Below, piece by piece: positions 44,581-57,253 of a stretch of DNA of 64,000 nucleotides. Origin of the DNA: CAVZCC01 sp963773765 (lineage in GTDB: Bacteria; Actinomycetota; Acidimicrobiia; Acidimicrobiales; Microtrichaceae); assembly GCA_963773765.1 (NCBI GenBank), contig CAVZCC010000001.1, positions 806,001 to 870,000 on the forward strand. Direction: 5' to 3'. The position numbers and the translations under genes were made by a program. The notes below the pieces were generated by a model. That model was given only the letters and a program-made list of their open reading frames with translations. It was not told the origin of the DNA and did no database searches. Numbering within the stretch: the first letter of the stretch is position 1; every line of letters starts with the position of its first letter.

Positions 44581-46467
44581 ATGGCGTCCCCAGCCCGCGC
44601 CCGGCCCACCTGGGTCATCCAGACCGCTGCCGTCGCGGCCCTGGTCTGGGGCGGCGCGTACCTGATCTGGCGCATCGGCTGGACGTGGCAGGGCACCAAC
44701 CCCGTCCTCTACGGCGTGCTGTTGGCCGCAGAGCTGGTGGGCTTCACCAGCCTGTTCTTCTACGTGTTCCTGGCCTGGCGCACCCAGGCCCACGACGACG
44801 TCCCGGTGACCGTCGAGCGCGCCGTGGACGTGCTCGTGCCCACCTACGACGAGCCCGTCGCCGTACTGCGGGCCACGTTGCTGGGCTGTCGGGCCATCCG
44901 CCACCCGCACACCACCTGGTTGCTGGACGACGGCCGCCGACCCGAGATGCGCGAGCTGGCCGAGGAACTGGGCACCCGGTACGTCACCCGCCCGGACAAC
45001 GCCCACGCCAAGGCCGGCAACATCAACCACGCCCTCCCCCTCCTGGACGGCGAGCTGGTGGCGGTCCTCGACGCCGACCACGTGCCGCTGCCGGAGTTCC
45101 TGGACGCCCTGGTGGGCCACTTCGACGACGACGACGTCGTCCTGGTCCAGGCGCCGCATGAGTTCTACAACCTCGATTCGGTCCAGCACGTGGAGGGCGA
45201 GGTCCACGAGCAGTCACTGTTCTTCCGCGTGGTGTGCCCGGCCAAGGACCGCAACAACAGCGTCTTCTGGTGCGGCTCGGGCACCGTGATCCGCCGGGAA
45301 CCACTCCTGGCCATCGGCGGCGTGCAGACCACCACCATCGCCGAGGACTTCCACACCACCATCAAGCTGCACCAGCAGGGCTGGACCACCCGGTACGTGG
45401 ACCGCACGCTGGTCCTGGGCCTGGCCCCGCACGACCTGAGCGCCTTCCTGCTCCAGCGCAGCCGCTGGGCCCGGGGCAACCTGCGGGTCTTCCTGACCCG
45501 GCAGAACCCGGTGTGGGCCCGTGGGCTGAGCCCGTCGCAGCGGCTCTCCTACCTGGGCTCGCTCTGGCACTACTTCGGTGGGCCCCAACGCCTGGCCCTG
45601 CTCAGTGTTCTCTGCATCACCCTGGTCACGGGGATCCTCCCCCTGCACGGTGAGCCGGTCCTGTTCCTGGTCCTGTGGGCACCGTGGGTGCTGCTGTCGC
45701 TGCTGGCCACCAAGCTCCTGGGCCGCGGCTACGTCGGGCCGGTCAGCGCCACCGCGTTCGGCTGGATGACCATGGGCATCTACAGCACCGCGGTGGTGAG
45801 CCTGTTGTTCCCCAGCTTCGGCCGGTTCCGGGTCACCCCCAAGGGCGGCGTGGACGAGGGCGGCCTGCGGGTGCTGGGCTTCCTCCGCCTGCTCACCTTC
45901 GGCACCGCGGCCCTCCTGGTGTCCACGCTGGCGCGGCTGCTCAGCACCGCGGGGTGGATCAGCCTGCCCGCCATGCCCCGCTTCGCCGTCGTCGCCACGC
46001 TGTGCATCGCGGCCTTCGAGCTGGCGGTCATCGTCCTGGTCCTGCGCCACCTGGCCCACCACCGCCAGCGCCGCACCGCCTACCGGTTCCCGGTGGACAT
46101 CACCGCCCGCAGCGAGGACCACCTGTACCGGGTGGTGGACCTGAACCACCACGGCGCCGGCGTCCTGATCCCCGACCACCACGACGTGGGCGACCAGCTG
46201 GTGCTGACCCTGCGGGTTCCCGGACTGGACGGGACCGCACACCCCGTCACCGTGGCCGGTGTCATCAGGTCCATCGGACCCGCGGCCGACGGCTCCCGCC
46301 GGGCCGGCGTGGAGTTCACCCGCATCACCCGCGACGCGTCCTACCGGATCCTGGAGTTCTGCCACGTGCTGCATCCGGCGCAACTGGCCGCACGGCCCGG
46401 GGAGCGCGCACCGGAGCCGGCCCGGGTCCCGTCGATCGGCCCGGTACCCACGGTGCGTTCCGCCTGA
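44581..46467 (+). CDS. Cellulose-synthase-like family 2 glycosyltransferase with PilZ domain
   Basis: A 628-residue processive membrane glycosyltransferase. Two N-terminal helices lead to the GT-A domain with DDG at 116-118, DADH at 164-167, AEDF at 254-257 and QRSRW at 292-296 (the D, DxD, ED, QxxRW set). Four or more helices follow, then a C-terminal PilZ domain with RTAYR (about residues 498-502) and DLNHHG in place of DxSxxG. This is the BcsA layout: polymerisation coupled to export and switched on by cyclic di-GMP. No bcsB or cellulase gene is adjacent, so the polymer is unknown. The ATG is at 44581. Confidence 0.9.
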   Translation: MASPARARPTWVIQTAAVAALVWGGAYLIWRIGWTWQGTNPVLYGVLLAAELVGFTSLFFYVFLAWRTQAHDDVPVTVERAVDVLVPTYDEPVAVLRATLLGCRAIRHPHTTWLLDDGRRPEMRELAEELGTRYVTRPDNAHAKAGNINHALPLLDGELVAVLDADHVPLPEFLDALVGHFDDDDVVLVQAPHEFYNLDSVQHVEGEVHEQSLFFRVVCPAKDRNNSVFWCGSGTVIRREPLLAIGGVQTTTIAEDFHTTIKLHQQGWTTRYVDRTLVLGLAPHDLSAFLLQRSRWARGNLRVFLTRQNPVWARGLSPSQRLSYLGSLWHYFGGPQRLALLSVLCITLVTGILPLHGEPVLFLVLWAPWVLLSLLATKLLGRGYVGPVSATAFGWMTMGIYSTAVVSLLFPSFGRFRVTPKGGVDEGGLRVLGFLRLLTFGTAALLVSTLARLLSTAGWISLPAMPRFAVVATLCIAAFELAVIVLVLRHLAHHRQRRTAYRFPVDITARSEDHLYRVVDLNHHGAGVLIPDHHDVGDQLVLTLRVPGLDGTAHPVTVAGVIRSIGPAADGSRRAGVEFTRITRDASYRILEFCHVLHPAQLAARPGERAPEPARVPSIGPVPTVRSA

Positions 46468-46504
46468 GGCCGCCCGCCCCGGGCCGGGCCGCTACGTTCG
46501 CCGC

Positions 46505-47347
46505 ATGCTCGACGGACTCCACGGCAAGGTCGCACTCGTCACCGGGGCGGCGCGCCCCCGGTCCATCGGGCGGGCCACCGCCCACCGGCTGGCGGCCGAG
46601 GGGGCCAAGGTGGCCTGCCTGGACATCGCCCGCCCCTACGACGGGTTCCCCGACTACGCGGTGGCCAGCGGCGACGACCTGGACGGCGTCGTCGCGGACC
46701 TGCTGGCCACCGGGGCGGAGGCCGTCGCGGTGCGGGCCGACGTCAGCGACGAGGCCCAGGTCCGTGCCGCGGTGGACCAGGTGGCCGACGCCCTGGGCCC
46801 CGTCCAGCTCCTGGCCAACGTGGCCGGCGGGTCGGGCGCCGGCATGGGGGCGGCCCCGCTGCTGGCCGTGAGCGAGGCCGAGTTCCGCCGGGTCCTGGAC
46901 GTGAACCTGACCGGGACGTGGCTGGTGTCGCGGTCCTGTGCCGAGCAGATGATCGAGCACGGCGACGGCGGCCGCATCGTGAACGTGTCCTCACAGGCCG
47001 GCAAGCTGGGCTGGCCCATGCTCGGCGCCTACTCCGCGGCCAAGGCCGGCGTCATCGGCCTGACCCAGGTCATGGCCAAGGAGTGGGCCCCGTCGGGAAT
47101 CACCGTCAACGCGGTGTGCCCGGGCACGGTGGACACCGACCTGCTCAACCCCGACGACCTGTTCGTGCAGCTCATGGACGCCAGCCAGCCCGGCGGGTTC
47201 AGCGGCTGGGTGGACCGGGAGATCCCCCTCGGCCGCCTGCAGCGTCCCGACGAGGTGGCCTCCGCCATCGCGTTCCTGCTGAGCGACGACGCGTCCTACA
47301 TCACCGGCGAGGCCGTCAACGTGTCGGGTGGTCAGACGATGGCGTGA
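46505..47347 (+). CDS. Short-chain dehydrogenase/reductase
   Basis: A 280-residue classical SDR. The cofactor motif is TGAARPRSIG (about residues 14-23), the NVAGGSG segment stands in for NNAG, catalytic Ser is in NVSSQAG and YSAAK gives Tyr and Lys. A ITGEAVNVSGGQTMA end is typical of FabG-like reductases. The start is ATG at 46505. Its last 32 bases overlap the 3' end of the convergent Nudix gene. Confidence 0.92.
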   Translation: MLDGLHGKVALVTGAARPRSIGRATAHRLAAEGAKVACLDIARPYDGFPDYAVASGDDLDGVVADLLATGAEAVAVRADVSDEAQVRAAVDQVADALGPVQLLANVAGGSGAGMGAAPLLAVSEAEFRRVLDVNLTGTWLVSRSCAEQMIEHGDGGRIVNVSSQAGKLGWPMLGAYSAAKAGVIGLTQVMAKEWAPSGITVNAVCPGTVDTDLLNPDDLFVQLMDASQPGGFSGWVDREIPLGRLQRPDEVASAIAFLLSDDASYITGEAVNVSGGQTMA

Positions 47348-47843
47348 GCCCGGATCCGGCCAGGTCGATCCGGCCGTCGCGGGCCAGGGCCACCAGTGCC
47401 GTCGCCGTCTCCGGCTGCAGCTCGGGGAGCTCGGTGGGCATGAACCAGGCCACGGACAGGATCTCCGGCGAGCTGGGCCGCACGTCGTCCAACGGCGCGC
47501 CGGGCACCGGTCGGGCCAGGAACACCACGTCGACCCGGCGGGGAGCGGGCTCCACCACCACCGCGGGCTCCCCCACCACCTCGATGGCCAGGTTCACCTC
47601 CTCCATGGTCTCGCGCACGGCGGCGGCGTCGGGCCGTTCGCCCCGCTTGGCCAGACCCCCCGGCGTGCCCCACCGGTCCCAGTAGCTGTGCCGGGCCAGG
47701 AGGATCGCCCCGTCCCGGCGGCGGACGATGCAGATGGCGCCGACGGTGTACTTGGGGGACCCGGTGCGCACCAGCACGCGCCGCAGCCCCCGGGGGAGGA
47801 TGCGGAAGATCCGCAGGAACACGAGGTAGGCCCGGTCCAGCAC
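47316..47843 (-). CDS. Nudix hydrolase
   Basis: A 175-residue Nudix protein. The box runs GGLAKRGERPD then AAVRETMEEVNL, giving G-x5-E-x7-RE-x2-EE with Asn where Gly is usual near the end. A preceding strand AICIVRRRDGAILLARH and the basic N-terminal helix RIFRILPRGLRRVLV are present. It hydrolyses an unknown nucleotide derivative. It overlaps the SDR 3' end by 32 bases and is 9 bases from the following phosphatase gene, read in the same direction after the latter. Confidence 0.87.
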   Translation of the reverse strand: MLDRAYLVFLRIFRILPRGLRRVLVRTGSPKYTVGAICIVRRRDGAILLARHSYWDRWGTPGGLAKRGERPDAAAVRETMEEVNLAIEVVGEPAVVVEPAPRRVDVVFLARPVPGAPLDDVRPSSPEILSVAWFMPTELPELQPETATALVALARDGRIDLAGSGLTPSSDHPTR

Positions 47844-47852
47844 GCCTGCAGC

Positions 47853-48677
47853 CTACGGGGACGCCGGCCGATCGGGCCGGGCGGGTTTCCCGGCCGGAAG
47901 CGCGGCCCGGGCCGCGAGCACGGCCCCGAACAGCTCCTCGGTCCCGGCCGACACCGGGGTGCGTCGGGCGGCGTGGTCCAGCTCCACCAGCGGCCGGCCC
48001 CGTGCGTCGGCCACGTGGCCGCCCGCCTCGGTGATCAGCAGGGCACCGCCCAGGTAGTCCCACGGGCCCAGCGCGTCGACGGTGCAGTCCATGGTGGCGT
48101 CCACCGAGCCGTCCGACACGGCGCACAGGTCCAGCGCGGTGGCCCCCAGCGCCCGGTACTGGCGCCACCCGACGTGGCGGCCCGCGTACCCGTTGAGCAC
48201 CACCAGGGCCCGGGACAGCTCCGTCACCGGAGACACCCGCACCGGCTGGCCGTCCCGCCGCGCCCCACCACCGCGGACGGCCTCGTAGCGGGTGCCGGTG
48301 GCCAGGTTGACCACCAGCGCCACCCGGGGGCCGGCGTCGTCCACCGCGCACAGGCTGGTGGCGTACCACGGCAGGTGGCGGCTGGCGTTGGTGGAGCCGT
48401 CGACCGGGTCGACGACCACCACCAGGCCCGACCCCCGGTCCTCCAGGCCCGACTCCTCGCTCAGGATGCCCACGCCGCCGGCCCGCAGCACCTCCAGCGC
48501 CGCGGCGTCGGCCACCAGGTCGATCCGGTACTGCCCGGGCCGCTGCCCGCCGTCGCGCCACGCGGCCCGGTCGGTGGCCCGGTCGGCCTCCAGCGCCCCG
48601 GCCACCGCGTCCGCGGTGCGCCCCAGCAGGTCCAGCAGCCGCTCGTCGGCGGTGGCGGCAGAGGCGGGCGCGACCAT
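47853..48677 (-). CDS. Inositol monophosphatase family protein
   Basis: A 274-residue lithium-sensitive-type phosphatase. Metal sites are GILSEESGLED (Glu, about residues 75-82), VVDPVDGSTN (the DPxDGT-type motif, about 92-101) and GPWDYLGGALLITEAGG (the WDxAAG-type motif, about 200-216). Family members dephosphorylate inositol phosphates, histidinol phosphate or 3'-phosphoadenosine compounds. The ATG at 48677 was chosen because it begins just before the first helix. Upstream of the Nudix gene by 9 bases, it is probably co-transcribed with it. Confidence 0.9.
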   Translation of the reverse strand: MVAPASAATADERLLDLLGRTADAVAGALEADRATDRAAWRDGGQRPGQYRIDLVADAAALEVLRAGGVGILSEESGLEDRGSGLVVVVDPVDGSTNASRHLPWYATSLCAVDDAGPRVALVVNLATGTRYEAVRGGGARRDGQPVRVSPVTELSRALVVLNGYAGRHVGWRQYRALGATALDLCAVSDGSVDATMDCTVDALGPWDYLGGALLITEAGGHVADARGRPLVELDHAARRTPVSAGTEELFGAVLAARAALPAGKPARPDRPASP

Positions 48678-48759
48678 GGCCCGAGGGTACCGGCGCCGGG
48701 GACCGGTGCTCCCCGAACGGGCTTCCCGCCGGGCGGCCGGTGCTGGCAGGCTGGTACCG

Positions 48760-49326
48760 ATGGCTGTCATCGACGTCGCCGGCTTCGTGGCCGACCTCAA
48801 GAACCACGCCGCGGACCACGGGTTCCACATCCATGACGAGCGGCACTTCGTGGAGACCTATTCCATGCGCCAGGCATGGGAGGTGGACCTGCACCCCGAG
48901 GAGGCCTGCGGCGGGCCGCTCGAGTTCCACCTCTCGGTGGAGGTGGAGCCCCGCACGCTGCTGGCGTTCGAGGACCAGGTCATGGACCTGCCCGAGGGCG
49001 AGACCCCGGAGGACCTCCTGTCGCTCCCGCTCAACTTCACCTGGTCCCTGCCCCCGCTCCCCCACTGCCCGGACCTGCTCCTGCTGGCCACGGAGCTGGC
49101 CGGCATCGGCGGCCCCGACCTGCCGCTGGAGGTCTCCGCGGTGGACTCGTTCCAGTCCGTGACGGACCCGTCGGAGCGCACGCTCACCGTGGTGGCCCGG
49201 GTCCAGGTGAGCCTGAGCCAGGTGTACATGGGCGAGGAGACGCTGTGCGACACCCTGGAGCGGTGCCTGGAGGTCAGCCGGTTCCTGCTGGACTCGGCCC
49301 CGTCCTGGCTCGATGGTGAGACCTGA
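48760..49326 (+). CDS. Hypothetical acidic protein
   Basis: A 188-residue soluble acidic protein, no signal or membrane segment. It starts MAVIDVAGFVADLKNHAADHG. It is rich in Glu/Asp/Leu with an N-terminal His/Glu region (HIHDERHF), and its strand-like segments (LEFHLSVEVEPRTLL; LTVVARVQVSLSQ) suggest a mixed alpha/beta fold. I do not recognise it. The start is ATG at 48760. It precedes the sigma factor gene by 109 bases. Confidence 0.75.
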   Translation: MAVIDVAGFVADLKNHAADHGFHIHDERHFVETYSMRQAWEVDLHPEEACGGPLEFHLSVEVEPRTLLAFEDQVMDLPEGETPEDLLSLPLNFTWSLPPLPHCPDLLLLATELAGIGGPDLPLEVSAVDSFQSVTDPSERTLTVVARVQVSLSQVYMGEETLCDTLERCLEVSRFLLDSAPSWLDGET

Positions 49327-49435
49327 GTCACAGCAGTCCTGGCAGATCTCCGGCCCGGAGTGCATCCGGACCTTCCCACCGCAGCGAAGAAATGGCATCG
49401 ACACTGCCGCCGACGCGACCGAGGAGGAGGCCGGC

Positions 49436-50047
49436 ATGAGCACAGCGCTGCTGAGCCGGGTCCCGGACGTCGCGACCTACACTCTCGTCGTGGACCGCGC
49501 GGCGGGGACGACGGACGAGCAGCTCGTGGCCGGGTTCATCCGCGGCGACGAGGCCGCGCTCAAGCACCTCTACGAGGCCAACTCCCGCCTGGTGCACAGC
49601 TACTGCCGCCGGGTCGTCGGCGCCGAGAACGCGGCCGACGTCACCCAGGAGGTCTTCCTGGCCGCATGGCGCAGCCGGGATCGGTTCCGCCCCGACGCCG
49701 GCAGCTTCACCGGTTGGCTCATGGGCATCGCCCGGTTCAAGGCGATCGACTCCACCCGGGCCCGGGCCCGACGTCCCGACGTGGCCGACGAGGACGCCGG
49801 CGTGGACGTGGCCACCGCGGCCGGCGAGGCCGACGACCTGGCCCTGCGCATGCTGCTGACCGACGCGCTGCAGCAGCTCCCGGAACGGGCCCGCCACATG
49901 GTGGAGCTCGCCTTCTTCGAGGACCTGACCCACACCGAGGTCGCCGAGCGCACCGGACAACCGCTCGGCACCGTGAAGAGCGACATCCGCCGCGGCCTGG
50001 AACGGCTGCGCAACCACCTGGAGGGGTTCGATGCGGCTCGATCCTGA
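49436..50047 (+). CDS. RNA polymerase ECF-type sigma factor
   Basis: A 203-residue group IV sigma-70 factor. Region 2 spans about residues 40-105 (LYEANSRLVHSYCRRVVG, DVTQEVFLAAWRSRDRF) and region 4 about residues 135-195 (LPERARHMVELAFFEDL, TGQPLGTVKSDIRRGLERL). It lacks a sigma 1.1 or region 3. The ATG at 49436 follows a strong GGAGGAGG site. Its stop lies within the next gene, and the neighbour is a membrane anti-sigma protein, so the pair forms a signal-response module (SigK/RskA-like). Confidence 0.93.
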   Translation: MSTALLSRVPDVATYTLVVDRAAGTTDEQLVAGFIRGDEAALKHLYEANSRLVHSYCRRVVGAENAADVTQEVFLAAWRSRDRFRPDAGSFTGWLMGIARFKAIDSTRARARRPDVADEDAGVDVATAAGEADDLALRMLLTDALQQLPERARHMVELAFFEDLTHTEVAERTGQPLGTVKSDIRRGLERLRNHLEGFDAARS

Positions 50048-50795
50048 CGAACTCGCCGCCGCCGCACTGGGCCGCGACGACCGTGTCTCGGACGACCTGG
50101 ACGTGGTCCCGTCCGACCCGGAGGACCGGGCCGACCTGGCCGCCTACCGCCGCGTGGTCGCCATCGGCCGCACCCTCACCCCCCAGGACCGGGCCACCGA
50201 CGAGCCGCCGGGCGGCCTGTGGGACAGCATCGCGGAGCAGATCGCCGCCGACGGCCCTGCCGCTGATGGCCCTGCCACCGAACGCTCTGTGAGCGACGGC
50301 CCGGCCACCGCGGTGCCGACGGCGGCCGACGGCGGCCAGGTGGTGGCACTGGACTCCCGCCGCCGCACCTGGCAGGTGCTGGGCGCCGTGGCCGCGGCGG
50401 TGGTGCTCATCGCCGGCGCCGCCGGGCTCATCATCAGCCAGACCTCCGACGGCGGCACCGAGCTGGTCGCCTCCACGGACCTCGCCGTCCTGGCCGGCGG
50501 CGGCTCCGGCACCGCCGAGCTGGTCCAGCGGGACGACGGCCTCCACCTGGTGGTGGACGTCTCGGACCTCACCCCGGCCGAACAGGCCGACTTCTACGAG
50601 CTCTGGCTGCTCACGCCGGACGGCGGCGACCCCCAGTCGCTGACCAAGTTCCAGGAACGCTCGGGCGTGATCGACGCGGTGGTGCCCCCCGGCGTGGACA
50701 CGGCGCAGTTCCCCGTGGTCGACATCTCCGAGGAGATCGACGACGGCGACACCTCCCACTCGGGCAAGAGCATCCTCCGCGGAACCCTGGCCTGA
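50031..50795 (+). CDS. RskA-like anti-sigma factor
   Basis: A 254-residue protein overlapping the sigma gene by 17 bases. An N-terminal cytosolic region (about 1-100) includes a repeated Ala-Asp-Gly-Pro stretch. One membrane segment (about 119-142) carries AVAAAVVLIAGAAGLII, and the extracytoplasmic C-terminal domain is of the RskA/anti-sigma-K type (FYELWLLTPDGGDPQSL). It should hold the sigma factor inactive until cleaved or released; the site-2 protease at 21734 is a possible participant, but there is no direct evidence. The ATG is at 50031. Confidence 0.9.
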   Translation: MRLDPDELAAAALGRDDRVSDDLDVVPSDPEDRADLAAYRRVVAIGRTLTPQDRATDEPPGGLWDSIAEQIAADGPAADGPATERSVSDGPATAVPTAADGGQVVALDSRRRTWQVLGAVAAAVVLIAGAAGLIISQTSDGGTELVASTDLAVLAGGGSGTAELVQRDDGLHLVVDVSDLTPAEQADFYELWLLTPDGGDPQSLTKFQERSGVIDAVVPPGVDTAQFPVVDISEEIDDGDTSHSGKSILRGTLA

Positions 50796-50842
50796 ACGGG
50801 GTTCTGGTCCCACGGGGTCCTCAGCGCGGGCAGAATGCTCGC

Positions 50843-54405
<3,563 letters not shown>

Positions 54406-54409
<4 letters not shown>

Positions 54410-55413
54410 GCGTCGACCTGTCCACCCGCTACCTGGGGCTGGAGCTGAGCTGCCCGGTGGTCCCCTCCGCCTCCCCCATCGGCCGGGACCTGGACCTGCT
54501 GCGACGAGCGGTGGACGCCGGCGCCGGCGCCGTGGTGCTGCCGTCGCTGTTCGAGGAGCAGATCCACGCCGACACGCTGCAGCTCCAGAAGATGCTGCAC
54601 CAGGGAACGGGCAGCTTCGGCGAGGCCACCGGTTGGTTCCCGGAGATGGGCGACTACCGGGCCGGGCCCGGGCCCTACCTCCGCCACCTGGAGGCGGCGG
54701 TGGCCGCGGTGGACGTGCCGGTGATCGCCTCGCTCAACGGTGCGTCCCCCGGGGGATGGACCCGCTACGCCCGCCAGCAGGTGGACTCCGGTGCCGCCGC
54801 GGTCGAGCTCAACCCCTACGCCGTGGCCGCCGACCCACGCCACACCGCGGCGCAGGTGGAGGACCAGCTCACCGAGCTCGTCCGCCAGGTGTGCGCGGAG
54901 GTGGACGTGCCCGTCGCGGTCAAGCTGTCTCCCGCGTACTCGGCCCTGGCCCACCTGGCCGCCCGACTGGTCCGGGCCGGGGCCGCGGGCCTGGTGCTGT
55001 TCAACCGGTTCCTCCAGCCCGACGTGGACCTGGACGCGCTGGAGGTGGTGGACCAGGCCCACCTGTCGACGCCGGGCGACCTGCTCCTCCCCCTGCGGTG
55101 GTGTGCGCTGCTGCGGTCCCAGCTCGACTGCTCGTTGGCGCTCACCTCCGGCGTGCACGACGGCGACGCGGTGACCAAGGCGGTGCTGGTCGGTGCCGAT
55201 GTGGCCATGTCCGCCTCGGCGCTGCTCCGTCACGGCCCCGAGTACGTCGGCGAGCTCCGCGACGGCCTGGAACGGCGACTGGCCGAGCACGGCTACACCT
55301 CGGTCGACCAGGCCCGGGGTGCGCTGTCGGCCGGCAACGCACCGGACCCCGAGGCGTTCGAGCGGTCGCACTACATCCAGGCGCTGACCAGCTACCGCAC
55401 CGACGGGCTCTAG
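54406..55413 (+). CDS. Dihydroorotate-dehydrogenase-like FMN protein
   Basis: A 335-residue TIM-barrel flavoprotein of the dihydroorotate oxidase family. It begins SVDLSTRYLGLELSCPVVPSASP, with VPVIASLNGASPGGW, ELNPYAVAADPR, VAVKLSPAYSALAHL and TSGVHDGDAVTKAVLVGADV (FMN phosphate loop). It lacks the classical catalytic pattern of true PyrD, so its electron partner and substrate are open. The GTG at 54406 overlaps the nifJ stop, indicating coupled translation. A role in electron flow or repair linked to PFOR is plausible (inference). Its stop overlaps the convergent GAP gene stop in a shared CTAG. Confidence 0.88.
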
Positions 55414-56054
55414 GACGTGAGCTCGTAGGCACCCTTGAGGACCAGGTAGACGCCGGCCAGCGCCAGCAGCACGAACAGCGCGACCTGCCACCTGGCCATG
55501 AGCACCGCACGCCAGCGGGCCAGCAGCGCGTCCGGGTCCGGGGACAGCACCGTGACCAGCAACGGCACGAGGACGCCCAGGGACCCCACCACCGCGAAGA
55601 CCAGCACGCCCGCCACCAGGGCGGGGGTGGAGGCATCGGTGCGCAGGATGTCGTTGGCCCCGGCCACCACCAGCATGTAGGGCGGGATGAAGGCACCCAG
55701 CCCGAACGCGACCCAGGGTGACATCCCGTCCAGGCGTCCCATCCACGCCGGCTCGGCCGCCGTGCCCGATCGGGCCCGGCCCCGCAGCACGACCCCGTAG
55801 GCGATGGCCAGGACCCCCAGCACCACGTCGAGCCACGCGGTGGCGGTGGACGTGGTGCTGGACGAACTGGTGTCCAGGTTCTGGCCCAGCACGACGGCCA
55901 CGACCCCGATGACGGCCAGGACGCCGAACCACCCCGCGGCCAGCGCCGCGGCCTTGGTCCGTCCGCGCTCGGACGTCAGGCACAGGACCGAGGCGAGGAT
56001 GGGGAGCGGGCAGGCGGCCAGCACGAGCGCGGTGATGACGGTGTTGGGGTTCAC
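55410..56054 (-). CDS. GAP/SapC-like polytopic membrane protein
   Basis: A 214-residue protein with six membrane segments. The pattern (PLPILASVLCLTS after helix one; GLGAFIPPYMLVVAGANDIL; VPLLVTVLSPDPDALL near the end) fits the GAP/Sap family found in actinobacteria. In mycobacteria it is linked to glycopeptidolipid or sulfolipid transport. The substrate is unknown. The ATG is at 56054. Its stop TAG overlaps the DHOD-like gene stop on the opposite strand. Confidence 0.8.
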   Translation of the reverse strand: MNPNTVITALVLAACPLPILASVLCLTSERGRTKAAALAAGWFGVLAVIGVVAVVLGQNLDTSSSSTTSTATAWLDVVLGVLAIAYGVVLRGRARSGTAAEPAWMGRLDGMSPWVAFGLGAFIPPYMLVVAGANDILRTDASTPALVAGVLVFAVVGSLGVLVPLLVTVLSPDPDALLARWRAVLMARWQVALFVLLALAGVYLVLKGAYELTS

Positions 56055-56095
56055 GGCGGGGGTTACCCTACGGACTGTTCGACCACAGGGGGCAC

Positions 56096-57250
56096 ATGAT
56101 GACCGCGGACCTCATCGAGCGGACCCGCAAGCTGACGCCGTTGATCGAGGGTGCGGCGGACCGCACCGAGGAGCTCGGCACCATGCCCGACGACGTCGTC
56201 GAGGCCCTGGCGGACGCCGGGCTGTTCTGGATCCTGGTGCCGGAGGAGCTCGGTGGGTCCGAGGCGGACATCGTGACCGCGCTGGCGGTGTTCGAGGAGC
56301 TGGCCCGGGCCGACGGCTCGGTCGGCTGGTCCCTCATGGCCAACGCCACCTCGTCCTGCTTCGCGGCCATCTACACCGGCGACGAGGCGGCGGAGGCCAT
56401 GTTCGCCGCCCCGGTCCGCGGCGGCGGCCGGCCCGGCATCCACGCCGGCATGTTCGGCCCCATCGGGACCCTCACCGTGGACGACGGCGGCGTCCGGGTG
56501 GACGGCAACTACTCCTTCGGCAGTGGATGCGGCCACGCCGACTGGTTCGCGGCCGGCGGCATGGTCGAGGGCGGCGACGGCCCCGCGGTGGACGAGTACG
56601 GCCTGCCGGACATGCGGGTGTCGTTCCTGCCCCGGGACCAGGTGCAGGTCACCGGCAACTGGGACGTGCTCGGCCTGGGCGGCACCGGCAGCTACGACTA
56701 CCGGGTCGACGACCGCCACGTGGAGGACCCGTTCACCTTCCAGCTCCTCACCGCGTCGCCGCGACGCGGCGGGCCAGGCTACGGGATCGGCCTGTTCGCC
56801 CTGACCGCGGCCGGCCACGCCGGCTTCGCCCTCGGGGTGGGCCGGCGGGCGCTGGACGAGGTGCTGGACATCGCCCGCTCCAAGCAGCGCCTGGGCGGCG
56901 ATCCCATCGCGGACCAGCAGTTGTTCCAGCACGACTTCGCCATGCAGGACGCCGCCATGCGGGCGGCCAGCGCGTTCACCTACCAGGCCTTCGCCGAGGC
57001 GGAGGCCGCGGTGCTGGACAGCGGGGCGGCCACCAACGAACAGCAGCAGCGCATGCGCCAGGCCACCACCTACGCCACCCGGGTCGCGGCCGACGCGGCC
57101 CGGTTCGCCTACACGTGGGCCGGCTCCACCGGCCTGCGCCAGCCCAGCGTGGTGGGCCGGTGCTTCCGGGACATCTCGGCCGGCACCCAGCACCTGTTCG
57201 TGGACAACAACACGCTGACCGCCTACACCCAGGCCCTGCTGGCGGGCTGA
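56096..57250 (+). CDS. Acyl-CoA dehydrogenase/HsaA-like flavoprotein
   Basis: A 384-residue member of the acyl-CoA dehydrogenase fold. The N-terminal helical domain (LIPLIEG-like opening, then WILVPEELGGSEADI, GWSLMANATS) resembles flavin-dependent group D monooxygenases such as HsaA. The beta domain includes VDGNYSFGSGCGHADWFAAGG and the C-terminal bundle ends FVDNNTLTAYTQ. The usual catalytic Glu of dehydrogenases is not evident. Function is probably hydroxylation or oxidation of an unknown compound. The start is ATG at 56096, or the next ATG at 56099. It is divergent from the GAP gene. Confidence 0.85.
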   Translation: MMTADLIERTRKLTPLIEGAADRTEELGTMPDDVVEALADAGLFWILVPEELGGSEADIVTALAVFEELARADGSVGWSLMANATSSCFAAIYTGDEAAEAMFAAPVRGGGRPGIHAGMFGPIGTLTVDDGGVRVDGNYSFGSGCGHADWFAAGGMVEGGDGPAVDEYGLPDMRVSFLPRDQVQVTGNWDVLGLGGTGSYDYRVDDRHVEDPFTFQLLTASPRRGGPGYGIGLFALTAAGHAGFALGVGRRALDEVLDIARSKQRLGGDPIADQQLFQHDFAMQDAAMRAASAFTYQAFAEAEAAVLDSGAATNEQQQRMRQATTYATRVAADAARFAYTWAGSTGLRQPSVVGRCFRDISAGTQHLFVDNNTLTAYTQALLAG

Positions 57251-57253
57251 CGC

